From NCBI GenBank assembly GCA_028869175.1, contig JAGWTB010000010.1, positions 1 through 52,735 on the forward strand: 52,735 bases of DNA, written 5' to 3'. Source of the DNA: Sphingomonadales bacterium (GTDB lineage: Bacteria > Pseudomonadota > Alphaproteobacteria > Sphingomonadales > Sphingomonadaceae). Positions within the stretch are counted from its first letter, which is position 1; each line of letters starts with the position of its first letter. Both the position numbers and the translations under genes were made by a program. Shown here one piece after another: positions 7,430 through 15,941 of the stretch. The notes below the pieces were generated by a model, which searched no databases, was not told the origin of the DNA, and worked only from the letters and a program-made list of their open reading frames with translations.

Positions 7430-7969
7430 CTACTTCGGTCGCCTCGGTACGGGTGGGCGTTGGTAGCTGGCGTCGGACTTGTCGCGAGTGCCGGGGAAGC
7501 GTTCTCCGGGGGCGTAGGCAGATTTCGGATCGGGTGCCAGTTCGCTGGGCAAGAGGCCGTAGTTCGCCTCGACGATGGTCACCCGGTTGGCGATGCGCCA
7601 TTCGCTGCCGCGTCGCTGGAAGTGATCGACATAGCGTCCCGTGGACATGAAATGCGGCGGTGCGGCCAGGGTGCCGGTGAAGATGTAGCCGGTTTCGGCA
7701 TAGGCATTGTCACCGGCCAGTTCGCAGTTGTGCGTGGTCAGGGCGTGCTGGCACGAAACGAAGCTGTCTGTCATTGCATCGGCATAGCGGACGAAATCGG
7801 CAGGCGTCCCGACGAACTGGCTGTGATCCTCGATGGCTTCCGGCCAGTAGCACGAGAGGGTCAGCGCGTTGTCCATCCGGTCCACCCCGCGCGCGAAGCG
7901 GTGCATCACGCGCAGGATGGCATCGCGGTCCAGCAGATCGCGCAATTTGTCTTCAAGCAAGACGTCCAT
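7430..7969 (-). CDS. Nuclear transport factor 2 / SnoaL-like protein
   Basis: A 179-residue protein with the SnoaL-like alpha+beta barrel pattern: an N-terminal helix (LRDLLDRDAILRVMHRFARGVDRMD), CYWPEAIEDHS, and a beta-rich second half with HALTTHNCELAGDNAYAETGY. The family includes dehydratases, isomerases and ring-hydroxylating dioxygenase beta subunits, so the exact reaction is open. The start at 7969 lies 5 nt after the stop of the upstream hydrolase gene, whose end supplies the AAGGA ribosome binding site. It is the last gene of a three-gene minus-strand operon. Confidence 0.82.
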   Translation of the reverse strand: MDVLLEDKLRDLLDRDAILRVMHRFARGVDRMDNALTLSCYWPEAIEDHSQFVGTPADFVRYADAMTDSFVSCQHALTTHNCELAGDNAYAETGYIFTGTLAAPPHFMSTGRYVDHFQRRGSEWRIANRVTIVEANYGLLPSELAPDPKSAYAPGERFPGTRDKSDASYQRPPVPRRPK

Positions 7970-7974
7970 CGGAT

Positions 7975-8841
7975 TCAGTCCTTGAGAAAATCGATCACCA
8001 GCGGCGCGATCAGCGGCCAGCGCTCGAACCGGCCGCGGCGGTTGGCCGGGTCGATCGGGAAGGTGGAAACCAGATTCCACTCCTGATCGTCCCACGGCGG
8101 CTCGAACATCCGGGCGTTGGGCAGCAGGCGGTGGACCCATTCGGAGGTGGCGCGGGTGTGGGCCATGTCGCTGCGGCCCGAGCGGAAAACCTGCACCGGC
8201 ATGGTCAGCCGGGCGAAATCGGCTGGCCCCATGCCGGGCACGGGGCTCTCTTCCGAATAGGCGAAGGCCTTGCCCCAGGCCTGCATGGTGGCGATGTAGG
8301 CATCCGGGTCCTGCGCCAGCAGGGTTTCGCGCACGCGGGGGTTCTTCGCGATCTGTTCGGCCCAGCTCGGCAACTGGACCACCGCCGCCATCCCGCCCTT
8401 GCTCGCCGCCGCGATCTGATCGCCGCAGTAGAACCAGGCGAGGCCGGCCAGCCCCACCGGGCCGCCGCTGATCCACCAGATCGAGATCTTGCGCACAGTG
8501 TCCGGCATCCGCGCCGCCGCCATCAGCGAGATGCGCGATCCCGCCGAACCGCCGACCAGGGTAACGTCCCGCAGCCCCAGTTCGCGCACCAGCCCGACCA
8601 GCGCCTCGCAGTTCATCACCGATTCGCTGGGCGCGGTGAAGGCGATGTCAGACGCGCCGCAGCCGGGGCGGTCCCACAACAGCACGCGGTAACCCGCGTC
8701 CGCCAGCAGCGCGCCGAGTTCGGGCACTCCGGCGGTATCGCGCGGATAGCGCCCGCCGGGGGTCAGCACCAGCGGGCGGCCATGTTCCGGGCCGATCAGT
8801 TCGTAGTCGAGCTCCAGCCCGTCAACTGCGATGCGTGCCAT
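7975..8841 (-). CDS. Alpha/beta-fold hydrolase
   Basis: A 288-residue alpha/beta hydrolase with the nucleophile elbow GGSAG (Ser99) and an oxyanion-loop segment LTPGGRYPRD near residues 27-34. VLLWDRPGCGASD is typical of the family. The acid and histidine are less clear: the region where the catalytic His normally lies reads FEPPWDDQEW, so the His is not obvious and activity may be altered or use another residue. The gene sits between a TauD-type dioxygenase and a SnoaL-like protein in one operon (12-nt and 5-nt gaps), suggesting stepwise degradation of one substrate. Confidence 0.85.
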   Translation of the reverse strand: MARIAVDGLELDYELIGPEHGRPLVLTPGGRYPRDTAGVPELGALLADAGYRVLLWDRPGCGASDIAFTAPSESVMNCEALVGLVRELGLRDVTLVGGSAGSRISLMAAARMPDTVRKISIWWISGGPVGLAGLAWFYCGDQIAAASKGGMAAVVQLPSWAEQIAKNPRVRETLLAQDPDAYIATMQAWGKAFAYSEESPVPGMGPADFARLTMPVQVFRSGRSDMAHTRATSEWVHRLLPNARMFEPPWDDQEWNLVSTFPIDPANRRGRFERWPLIAPLVIDFLKD

Positions 8842-8853
8842 GCGGCGTCCCCC

Positions 8854-9819
8854 TCACACCGTCGTTTCCCGCAGGATCGCCCCGCCGGCGGCGCCGTCTT
8901 CGAAGCGGCCCAGGCCATAGTCGCCCCTGATCGTCGTGCGCTGCATGGTGCGGCCATCTTCCGGGCGATTGCCGGAAACCGCGTGGAGCACGCGCAGGTT
9001 GTCCCAGATCGCCATGTCGGTGGGCGACCAGCGGTGGAAATAGCTCATCGCGCCAGCCAGCGCGTTGATTGTCTGGCAGACCTCTTCCAGCAGGGCATCG
9101 CCTTCCGCATTTTCCATGCCGACGATGCCTTCGGCCATCCACGGCGAGATGTGGAGCACCTTCTCACCGGTATCGCGCGTCCACACCGCCGGGTGCAGCG
9201 CGCGCGGCATGCGGCGGGCTTCCTCGTCGAAGCCGGGAGGCATCGGCTTGGGCCGCACCACCTTGAGGCCGTCGGGCCGCCCGAAGCGCATGTTCTCGTA
9301 CTGGACGTTGAGCGTGTAGATCACCGTCTTGCCCTCAATCCGGGCAAGCAGGTCGCGCGGGAAGGCGTTGTACAGCGCGACGCCATCGGTGAAGCCGGTC
9401 AGCCCGCCATCGTCCACGATCTCGGTGGCGCGCAGGATACCGGCGTAGTTGAGTTCGTCGTTATAGGCATGGTCGAAGTGCCAGGGCAGCCAGTGGGAGC
9501 GCTGCTTGCCGCCGACTTCGACCACCCCGCCCGATCCCGCCGGACTGCGAATCTCGACCACGCCCGGCAGAGCGTTGCCGTCGACCCGCGAAACGTTCTT
9601 GACCGGATGCTCCTTCAGCGGGCCGAACACGTTCGACAGCGCCACCTGCATCGCGTCGCTCGGCTCGACGCCTTCGAACACGATCACCCCGTGCCGCTGG
9701 AACAGCGCGTTGATCTCCGCGCGGATGGCGGGGTCCTCCGTCATCGCGCGGGTAACGCCGCCGATGCGGACGCCAAAGGGAAGTCCCGCCTGCAGCGGGC
9801 GGACATCGGTGAGCGCCAT
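8854..9819 (-). CDS. TauD/TfdA-family 2-oxoglutarate dioxygenase
   Basis: A 321-residue Fe(II)/2-oxoglutarate-dependent dioxygenase. The facial triad is visible as His114 and Asp116 in WHFDHAY and His279 in NLRVLHAVSG, with downstream arginines (Arg294, Arg298) that can bind the 2-oxoglutarate carboxylate. The family hydroxylates taurine, alkyl sulfates, phenoxyacetates and similar small acids, and the substrate is not predictable here. It is the first gene of the minus-strand operon with the hydrolase and SnoaL-like protein. Confidence 0.88.
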   Translation of the reverse strand: MALTDVRPLQAGLPFGVRIGGVTRAMTEDPAIRAEINALFQRHGVIVFEGVEPSDAMQVALSNVFGPLKEHPVKNVSRVDGNALPGVVEIRSPAGSGGVVEVGGKQRSHWLPWHFDHAYNDELNYAGILRATEIVDDGGLTGFTDGVALYNAFPRDLLARIEGKTVIYTLNVQYENMRFGRPDGLKVVRPKPMPPGFDEEARRMPRALHPAVWTRDTGEKVLHISPWMAEGIVGMENAEGDALLEEVCQTINALAGAMSYFHRWSPTDMAIWDNLRVLHAVSGNRPEDGRTMQRTTIRGDYGLGRFEDGAAGGAILRETTV

Positions 9820-9915
9820 GGCTATCCTCCGAAACGGTTCTCGTTTCGTGGCAGGTTGCCTCAGCCTGGCGGATTTGAACAGCGGTTCAGTACCCGCCAG
9901 CGCGATAATGCGGGC

Positions 9916-10548
9916 TCAGGCAAGGGGGGCTGCGTTCTCGCACTTCGCATTGGCCTGCTTGCCGTGACCGCCCAGCAGGGTGATGGCGAGGAAACCGCCG
10001 ACGACCAGAGCGATGAACCCGGCGACGGCGAGGCCCAGGTACTTGTCGATGAAGGCCTTGATCGGCGCGCCGAACAAGCGGAACAGCACCCCGACGATCA
10101 TGAAGCTGATTGATCGGCTGACCAGGCTGCCCAGCAGGAAGCGTCCCAGGTCCATGCCGATGAACCCGGCGGTGATGGTCAGGAGTTTGAACGGGATCGG
10201 CGTCGCCCCCTTGGCCACGAAAATCCAGAACCCGTATTCGCGCAGGTAGCACGCCGCCCGGGGGAAGCTCTCGGTCAGGCCGAGCAGGTGGAGCAATTGC
10301 GCGCCAACCGTATCATAGAGGAAATGGCCGATGGCATAGCCCAGCATGCCGCCCGCCACCGATGCCAGCGTGGCGATCATGGCGAAGCGCACCGCCTTCT
10401 TGGGTTCGGCCAGGCACATCAGCCCCAGCACCGGGTGCGGCGGCACCGGGAAGAAACTGGCCTCGACAAAGGCAAACAGCGCCAGCCACCACTCGGCGCG
10501 CGGGTCGGCGGCCTTGGCCATGGTCCAGTCGTAAAGGCGGCGGATCAT
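9916..10548 (-). CDS. DedA/VTT-domain membrane protein (YqaA type)
   Basis: A 210-residue integral membrane protein with several hydrophobic helices and the VTT-domain signature: a re-entrant segment near ASFFPVPPHPVLG and the F-x-ATPIPFKLLTITAG motif near the middle, the hallmark of the DedA superfamily. These are inner-membrane proteins involved in polyprenyl-phosphate or phospholipid flipping and proton-motive-force maintenance. The gene diverges from the GTA cluster, and the 209-nt gap between them holds the GTA promoter. Confidence 0.85.
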   Translation of the reverse strand: MIRRLYDWTMAKAADPRAEWWLALFAFVEASFFPVPPHPVLGLMCLAEPKKAVRFAMIATLASVAGGMLGYAIGHFLYDTVGAQLLHLLGLTESFPRAACYLREYGFWIFVAKGATPIPFKLLTITAGFIGMDLGRFLLGSLVSRSISFMIVGVLFRLFGAPIKAFIDKYLGLAVAGFIALVVGGFLAITLLGGHGKQANAKCENAAPLA

Positions 10549-10626
10549 GGGTGCGGGCTCCGGCTGCGGGTGGTGCGGCGCTGCCTACAGGGGCGCGGCC
10601 ACGGCGGCAAGCGGCACAGGGTCGTG

Positions 10627-10641
10627 TAACCGATTTGGTTA
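10627..10641. promoter_or_regulatory. TAACC-N5-GGTTA dyad, candidate operator
   Basis: Perfect 5-bp inverted repeats TAACC and GGTTA are spaced by GATTT, 7 nt upstream of the -35 box of the GTA promoter. The position suits an activator or repressor site. No regulator can be named from sequence. Confidence 0.4.
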
Positions 10642-10648
10642 TTTACGC

Positions 10649-10677
10649 TTGACATCGTCACGCTCATTCGGTACATA
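10649..10677 (+). promoter_or_regulatory. Strong sigma70-type promoter of the GTA cluster
   Basis: A consensus -35 TTGACA (10649-10654) is followed by a 17-nt spacer and TACATA (10672-10677). It lies 80 nt upstream of the first GTA gene and is the best-looking promoter in this gap. It would drive the whole plus-strand cluster, whose genes are mostly overlapping or closely spaced. Confidence 0.65.
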
Positions 10678-10757
10678 TCAGGAACATCGCGATAGACCGA
10701 GTCGCCGCCCCCGCCTCGCCGCTGCGCGTTCCCGCCCCTGCCGAACGGATACCCTGC

Positions 10758-11243
10758 ATGACGGACAAGCCCCGTGCCCGCCGGCGCAAGCCGGTTGCCG
10801 CCAAGCCCGCCTTCGCCGCCTGGACCAAGGCCTTCCTCTCCGAACTCGCCGCCACGTCCAACGTCTCCGCCTCGGCCAAGAAGGCCGGGGTCTCCACCTC
10901 CACCGCCTATGACACGCGCCGGGCCAACCCCGAGTTTCACCGCCGCTGGATGGAAGCGCTGTGCGAAGGCTACGACCACCTGGAAATGGACCTGCTGCTC
11001 CGCCTGCGCACCGGCGAAATCAAGCCGGCGGCGGGCGCGAAGAAGGGGGTTCGCACCTTCGACAACGCCACTGCCTACCGCCTGCTCGCCGCGCACCGCG
11101 ATTCCGCCGGGCGGCAGCGGGCGATCCGCAGCCGCGCCGATGCCGATGCCATTGTCGAATCGATCAACGCCAAGCTGCAGCTGATGCGCCAGCGCGCGCT
11201 CGCCGCGCCGGGAAAGGATGCCGATGCCGATACCGCAGGATAG
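10758..11243 (+). CDS. GTA small terminase-like protein (gp1 position)
   Basis: A 161-residue basic protein at the start of the cluster. Residues about 25-60 read as a helix-turn-helix (LAATSNVSASAKKAGVSTS and the following TAYDTRRANPEF), the DNA-binding domain typical of small terminases. A coiled helical second half follows. Small terminase selects DNA for the large terminase, and in GTAs the RcGTA gp1 has been assigned this role with relaxed sequence choice. The 3' end overlaps the large terminase gene. Confidence 0.75.
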   Translation: MTDKPRARRRKPVAAKPAFAAWTKAFLSELAATSNVSASAKKAGVSTSTAYDTRRANPEFHRRWMEALCEGYDHLEMDLLLRLRTGEIKPAAGAKKGVRTFDNATAYRLLAAHRDSAGRQRAIRSRADADAIVESINAKLQLMRQRALAAPGKDADADTAG

Positions 11244-12558
11244 CGAAGGCCTTCGCCTGTGGCTGGAAGGCCTGCCTGAAAAGCAGCGGCTGGCGAACCT
11301 CAGGAAACTCAATCCGCTGCAACGCGAGGAGCTGCAGTATCACTGGACCCTGTGGGCGCGCGCCGATCAGTTGCCGCCAGCCGGGCCGTGGCGCACCTGG
11401 GTGGTCATGGCCGGGCGCGGCTTCGGCAAGACCCGCGCGGGGGCGGAATGGGTGCGCGATGTGGCGGAAACCAACCCCGACGCCCGCTTCGCACTGGTCG
11501 CCGCCTCGCTCGGCGAAGCGCGCGCGGTGATGGTCGAAGGGGACAGCGGGTTGCTGACGATCAGCCCGCCTGATCGCGGCCCCATCTACGAGCCCTCGCT
11601 GCGCCGTTTGTCATGGCCCAACGGCGCGCAGGCAACGCTCTATTCGGCGGGCGAACCCGAAGCACTGCGCGGCCCGCAGCACAGCCACACCTGGTGTGAC
11701 GAGCTGGCCAAGTGGGACAACGCCGGAGGCCGCGCCGGCATGGCGTGGGACAACCTCACCCTCGGCCTGCGGCTGGGGGAAAATCCGCAGGCGCTGGTCA
11801 CCACCACCCCGCGCGCCGTGCCGCTGCTGCGGCGCTTGCTCGAAGGAGATGACCTGGCCGTGACGCGCGGCAAGACCGAAGACAACCACGCCAACCTGCC
11901 CACCCGCTTCCTCAGCGACATCCGCCGGACCTACCGTGGTTCGCTACTCGCCCGGCAGGAACTTGACGGCGAACTGATCGAGGATGTGCCGGGCGCGCTG
12001 TGGAGCCGCAGCCTGATCGAGGCCTGCCGCGAGCCAGCGGCAAGCGCGCCGCCGGTCCGCACGGTGATCGGCGTCGATCCCCCCGCCTCTACCGGCGGAG
12101 ACGCCTGCGGCATCGTCGTCTGCGCGCTGGGCGAGGACGGACTGGGGCGCGTGCTGGCCGATGCTTCGATCACCGGGGCCAGCCCCGAAAGCTGGGCCCG
12201 CGCCGTGGCGAATGCCGCGCGCGTCTGGCAGGCGGACCGGGTGGTGGCCGAAGCCAACCAGGGCGGCGACATGGTCGCCACCGTATTGCGCGCCGCCGAA
12301 CTGTCGCTGCCGCTGCGGCTGGTCCACGCCAGCCGGGGCAAGGTAGCCCGCGCCGAACCCGTCGCCGCGCTCTATGAAGCCGGCCGGGTGCGCCACGCGG
12401 GCCAGTTCCCGAAGCTGGAGGACGAACTCTGCGGCCTGATCACCGGCGGCACCTACCAGGGCCCCGGCCGCTCCCCCGACCGCGCCGACGCGCTGGTCTG
12501 GGCCCTGACCGAACTGCTGCTCAAGCCCCGGCCGCAACCGCGGGTGTGGCTGGCGTGA
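11224..12558 (+). CDS. GTA large terminase (DNA-packaging ATPase/nuclease)
   Basis: A 444-residue two-domain terminase. The ATPase domain has the Walker A motif AGRGFGKT (residues 63-70) and Walker B TWCDE (Asp159-Glu160). The RNase H-like nuclease domain begins at VIGVDPP with the metal ligand Asp285. The start at 11224 is preferred over an ATG 6 nt upstream because it stands 6 nt from a GGAAAGG ribosome binding site. It overlaps the small terminase gene by 20 nt. It packages host DNA into GTA capsids. The length and motifs are intact. Confidence 0.93.
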   Translation: MPIPQDSEGLRLWLEGLPEKQRLANLRKLNPLQREELQYHWTLWARADQLPPAGPWRTWVVMAGRGFGKTRAGAEWVRDVAETNPDARFALVAASLGEARAVMVEGDSGLLTISPPDRGPIYEPSLRRLSWPNGAQATLYSAGEPEALRGPQHSHTWCDELAKWDNAGGRAGMAWDNLTLGLRLGENPQALVTTTPRAVPLLRRLLEGDDLAVTRGKTEDNHANLPTRFLSDIRRTYRGSLLARQELDGELIEDVPGALWSRSLIEACREPAASAPPVRTVIGVDPPASTGGDACGIVVCALGEDGLGRVLADASITGASPESWARAVANAARVWQADRVVAEANQGGDMVATVLRAAELSLPLRLVHASRGKVARAEPVAALYEAGRVRHAGQFPKLEDELCGLITGGTYQGPGRSPDRADALVWALTELLLKPRPQPRVWLA

Positions 12559-12638
12559 TCGTGAACCGACCCGCGCCGCGCGCAGGCTGCGACAGGGCCC
12601 GCATCGGCGAGTCTCCAAGGCACAGCCGCACACAACTC

Positions 12639-12666
12639 CGCTCGCCCTGAGCCTGTCGAAGGGCCC
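12639..12666. repeat. CCTGAGCCTGTCGAAG palindromic repeat in the gap before the portal gene
   Basis: CGCTCGCCCTGAGCCTGTCG followed by AAGGGCCC is the reverse orientation of the CTTCGACAGGCTCAG repeat seen at 1895-1970. A degenerate partner (CTGCGACAGGGCCCGC) lies near 12588-12603. The 139-nt gap between terminase and portal contains no coding sequence. Confidence 0.65.
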
Positions 12667-12697
12667 GCGCTACCCCTGCCCCACAGAAAGGCACCCC

Positions 12698-13858
12698 ATG
12701 TCCTTCTTCCAGTCCCTCGCCGCTGCCTTCAAGGGCGGCGGGAACGAGCGTGCGCCGCTGGCGCGCGCGTTCACCTCGCCGTGGTTCTTTGCCGATGGTC
12801 CCGGCTCCCGCGCGCCCTTTGACTATCCGGCGGCGGTGCGGCGGGCCTGGCTGGAGAATCCGGTCGCCCAGCGCGCGGTGCGGCTGGTGGCCGAGGGAAT
12901 CGGCGGTGCCCCGCTGCAGCCCGCCGAGCCGGCGCTGGCGGCCCTCGTCACCGCGACGAGCGCTGGCCAGTCGTTGCTCGAAACGCTGGCCGCGCAGCTG
13001 CTGCTGCACGGCAACGGCTATGTGCAGGTGCTGAAGGATGCCGCCGGGCGGCCGGTCGAACTGTTCGCCCTCAGGCCCGATCGGGTCAGCGTGGTGCCGG
13101 GGCAGGACGGCTGGCCGGCTGCCTTCGCCTACAAGGCCGGCGACCGCACCCTGACCATCCCGGTGCTGGACGAGGACGCCTCGCCCAATCTGATCCATAT
13201 CAGGCACTTCCACCCGGCGGACGATCACTATGGCGCGGGCTGCCTTGCCGCCGCCGATCAGGCCATCGCCACCCACAACGCCGCATCCGCCTGGAACCGC
13301 GCGCTGCTGGAAAACGCGGCGCGGCCCTCTGGCGCGCTGGTCTATGATCCGGGCGATGCAGGCACGCTGACCACCGACCAGTTCGAGCGGCTGCGCGACG
13401 AGCTGGCCCGCGCCTATTCCGGCGAGGGCAATGCCGGGCGGCCGATGCTGCTCGAAGGCGGGCTGAAATGGCAGGCCATGGCCATGACCCCGGCGGACAT
13501 GGACTTCGCCACGCTGAAGGCCGCCGCCGCGCGCGACGTGGCACTGGCTTTCGGGGTACCGCCGATGCTGCTCGGCCTGCCCGGAGACGCCACCTATGCC
13601 AACTACCGCGAGGCCAACCGCGCCTTGTGGCGGCTGACACTGCTGCCGCTGGCCGCCAAGATCCTTGGCGCGCTGGGCGAGGGGCTGGCGACCTGGTTCC
13701 CCGAGGCCCGGCTCGCCATCGATCTCGATCAGGTGCCGGCGCTGGCGGAGGACCGCGAGCGGCTGTGGGCGCAGGTCAGCGGCGCGGACTTTCTCTCGGC
13801 GCAGGAAAAGCGCGCGATGCTCGGCCTCGAACACCTCGGCCCTGCGGCGAAGGAGTGA
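12698..13858 (+). CDS. GTA portal protein (HK97 family)
   Basis: A 386-residue HK97-type portal protein, the dodecameric ring at the capsid vertex through which DNA enters. Typical segments are NPVAQRAVRLVAEGIGG, LLLHGNGYVQVLKDAAGRPVE with RPDRVSV, and the C-terminal FGVPPMLLGLPGDATYAN motif followed by EANRALWRLTLLPL. An AGAAAGG ribosome binding site precedes the ATG. The length is normal. Confidence 0.93.
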   Translation: MSFFQSLAAAFKGGGNERAPLARAFTSPWFFADGPGSRAPFDYPAAVRRAWLENPVAQRAVRLVAEGIGGAPLQPAEPALAALVTATSAGQSLLETLAAQLLLHGNGYVQVLKDAAGRPVELFALRPDRVSVVPGQDGWPAAFAYKAGDRTLTIPVLDEDASPNLIHIRHFHPADDHYGAGCLAAADQAIATHNAASAWNRALLENAARPSGALVYDPGDAGTLTTDQFERLRDELARAYSGEGNAGRPMLLEGGLKWQAMAMTPADMDFATLKAAAARDVALAFGVPPMLLGLPGDATYANYREANRALWRLTLLPLAAKILGALGEGLATWFPEARLAIDLDQVPALAEDRERLWAQVSGADFLSAQEKRAMLGLEHLGPAAKE

Positions 13859-13863
13859 TCCCG

Positions 13864-14172
13864 ATGGAACGCGAAGACATGCTGGCGCGGCTGATCGCGC
13901 AGTCCGCCGACACCGGCGGCGACCTCATCACCCTGCGCGCAATCGTCGAGGAGGCGAGCGAGATCGGCGCGGCGCGCGTGCTCACCCGCATGGGGCTGGA
14001 CGACGCCACCGCGCAGCACGACCTTTCCGAATTGCGCGAACTGCTGCGTGCCTGGCGCGATGCCAAGGCGAGCGCGTGGAAGGCGGCGATGAACTGGATC
14101 GTGCGCGGCCTGCTGGCGCTGCTGCTGCTGGGCATCGCGGTGCGGCTGGGCGCGACGGACCTGCTCAAGTGA
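13864..14172 (+). CDS. GTA gp3.5-position protein with C-terminal membrane helix
   Basis: A 102-residue protein starting 5 nt after the portal stop. The N-terminal 75 residues are helical (MEREDMLARLIAQSADTGGD, ITLRAIVEEASEIGAARVL), and residues about 78-98 form one hydrophobic helix (WIVRGLLALLLLGIAVRLG). Its position and shape match the small protein found between portal and protease in GTA clusters (DUF6127-like, from memory). Its stop overlaps the next start (GTGA). The role is unknown. Confidence 0.75.
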   Translation: MEREDMLARLIAQSADTGGDLITLRAIVEEASEIGAARVLTRMGLDDATAQHDLSELRELLRAWRDAKASAWKAAMNWIVRGLLALLLLGIAVRLGATDLLK

Positions 14173-14576
14173 GCGGCGGCGATACCCTGCGCTTCGCCGG
14201 CTATGCCGCGCTGTTCGGCAAGCGCGACGCCGGGCGTGACACGATCCGTCCGGGAGCCTTCGCCCGCACGCTGGCCGAACGCACCGCGCCGCTGCCGCTG
14301 TACTGGCAGCACCGCCCGGACCAGCGCATCGGCTGGGTCGAAAGCGTTGCAGAGGACGCGCGCGGTCTGCGCGTGATCGCCGCGATCGACAATCCCGATG
14401 GCGGTGCGGCCATGGCGCTGAAGCGCGGCGCGGTGACCGGCCTCAGCTTCGGCTACCGCGCGCGCCAGTTCACCCGCGACGCGGCGGGGCGCGATCTGAC
14501 CGCGATCGATCTGTTCGAAGTCAGTCTGGTCACCCACCCGATGCAGCACGCCGCGCGGGTGCACCTGCTGGCGTGA
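14169..14576 (+). CDS. GTA HK97-family prohead protease
   Basis: A 135-residue capsid maturation protease. It starts with GTG overlapping the previous stop (GTGA). The FAGYAALFGKRDAGRDTIRPG opening, the active-site His48 in YWQHRP and the Ser93 in GLSFGYR match the herpesvirus/HK97 assemblin fold. FEVSLVTHPM near the C-terminus is another family hallmark. It cleaves the capsid N-terminal delta region encoded by the next gene. Confidence 0.9.
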   Translation: MSGGDTLRFAGYAALFGKRDAGRDTIRPGAFARTLAERTAPLPLYWQHRPDQRIGWVESVAEDARGLRVIAAIDNPDGGAAMALKRGAVTGLSFGYRARQFTRDAAGRDLTAIDLFEVSLVTHPMQHAARVHLLA

Positions 14577-14597
14577 CCCCGCTTGCGTGAGTGCCCC

Positions 14598-14625
14598 CGT
14601 CATCCCGGCGCAGGCCGGGACGACG
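14598..14625. repeat. GTCATCCCGGCGCAGGCCGGGACGAC hairpin before the capsid gene
   Basis: CGTCATCCCGGC and GCCGGGACGACG form a 12-bp stem with one mismatch over a GCAG loop. It is a variant of the palindrome at 42591-42699 and 48656-49068. It fills the gap between protease and capsid genes and could affect mRNA processing there. Confidence 0.65.
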
Positions 14626-14689
14626 GCCCTATGCCCCTTCCCAAAGGCCGCCTGCGGGGCGGTCCTCTCCAACGAAAGGTGAATGCCCC

Positions 14690-15826
14690 ATGGATACCCT
14701 TGACCCGGCCGCGCAGCTCGACGGCTCGTTTGACATCGTCGCCCGGCAGGATGCCGCCGATCTGGCGCTGGGCGCGCTGCGCTCGGACGTCGATGAGGTG
14801 AAATCGCGCCTCGAAAAGGTCAGCCGCGCGGCGGCCCGGCCGCAGCTGGATGGCGGCGCGGCGCAGAGCCCCGAACTGAAGGGCTTCGTCGAAGGCTACC
14901 TGCGCTCTGGCCGCGAGGCAGAACTCAAGTCGCTGTCGGGTGCGGTGCCAGCGGATGGCGGCTATGCCGTCCCGCGCGAAATCGACGGACTGATCGCCGC
15001 CCAGCTCAAGAAGATGAGCCCGATCCGGTCCATCGCCCGTGTCGTCCAGACCGGCAGCGCTGGCTACCGCAAGCTGATCTCCACCGGCGGCACCGCCTCG
15101 GGCTGGGTCAGCGAAACCGGCGCGCGGCCTGAAACCGCCAGCCCCAAGTTCGCCGAAATCGCCCCGCCGACCGGCGAACTCTATGCCAACCCATCGGCCA
15201 GCCAGTCCATGCTCGACGATTCCGTGTTCGATCTGGAAGGCTGGCTTTCGGGTGAAATTGCCATGGAATTCGCCCGCGCCGAAGGGCTGGCGTTCATTTC
15301 CGGCACCGGCACCAACCAGCCCAGGGGCTTCCTGGCCGGACCGACCGCCGCCACCGGCGACGCCGCCCGCGCCTTCGGCACGCTGCAGCATGTGGTCAGC
15401 GGCAATGCCACCGGCTTCGATACCACGCCCGAACTCAAGCTGATCGATCTGGTCCAGTCGCTGCGCGCCGGCCACCGGCAGGGCGCGGCATGGGTGATGA
15501 ATTCGGCAACGCTGGCCGTGGTGCGCAAGCTCAAGGACTCGACCGGCACCTTCCTGTGGCAGCCGGGGCTGAGCGAAGCCCAGCCCAATCGCCTGCTGGG
15601 CTATCCGGTGGTCGAGGCCGAAGACATGCCCGATGTTGCCGCCGGGACCTTCCCGATCGCCTTCGGCAATTTCCAGAATGGCTACCTGATCGCCGAACGC
15701 AGCGTCACCCGCATCTTGCGCGATCCCTATACCAACAAGCCCTTCGTCAACTTCTACGCAACCAAGCGCATCGGCGGGCAGGTGCTCGATTCCGATGCGA
15801 TCAAGGTGCTCAAGATCTCGACCTGA
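14690..15826 (+). CDS. GTA major capsid protein (HK97 fold)
   Basis: A 378-residue HK97-type capsid protein. The start at 14690 has an AAAGGTGA ribosome binding site, and the longer frame upstream is not supported. Residues 1 to about 75 form the charged helical delta/scaffold region (ALRSDVDEVKSRLEKVSR), to be removed by the protease. The mature domain follows with SGAVPADGGYAVPREI, ISGTGTNQPRGFL, WVMNSATLAVVRKLKD and the C-terminal FGNFQNGYLIAERSVTRILR, all typical of the family. Confidence 0.95.
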   Translation: MDTLDPAAQLDGSFDIVARQDAADLALGALRSDVDEVKSRLEKVSRAAARPQLDGGAAQSPELKGFVEGYLRSGREAELKSLSGAVPADGGYAVPREIDGLIAAQLKKMSPIRSIARVVQTGSAGYRKLISTGGTASGWVSETGARPETASPKFAEIAPPTGELYANPSASQSMLDDSVFDLEGWLSGEIAMEFARAEGLAFISGTGTNQPRGFLAGPTAATGDAARAFGTLQHVVSGNATGFDTTPELKLIDLVQSLRAGHRQGAAWVMNSATLAVVRKLKDSTGTFLWQPGLSEAQPNRLLGYPVVEAEDMPDVAAGTFPIAFGNFQNGYLIAERSVTRILRDPYTNKPFVNFYATKRIGGQVLDSDAIKVLKIST

Positions 15827-15941
15827 TACCTTCGGGTCGGCGGCAGGCTCCCCCCTTGCCTGCCATCGGCCCCGCGCCCGCGCCGCCGCCCTCCCCGGCG
15901 CGGGCGCACCCCTTTCCCGGCAATCATCACGGAGACCGCAC

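Noticed and set aside
7774..10113. A 779-codon open frame on the plus strand
   Set aside because: It runs antisense to four clear minus-strand genes (SnoaL-like, hydrolase, dioxygenase and DedA-like). Its composition (Arg, Gly, His, Pro rich) is that of a GC-rich antisense frame.
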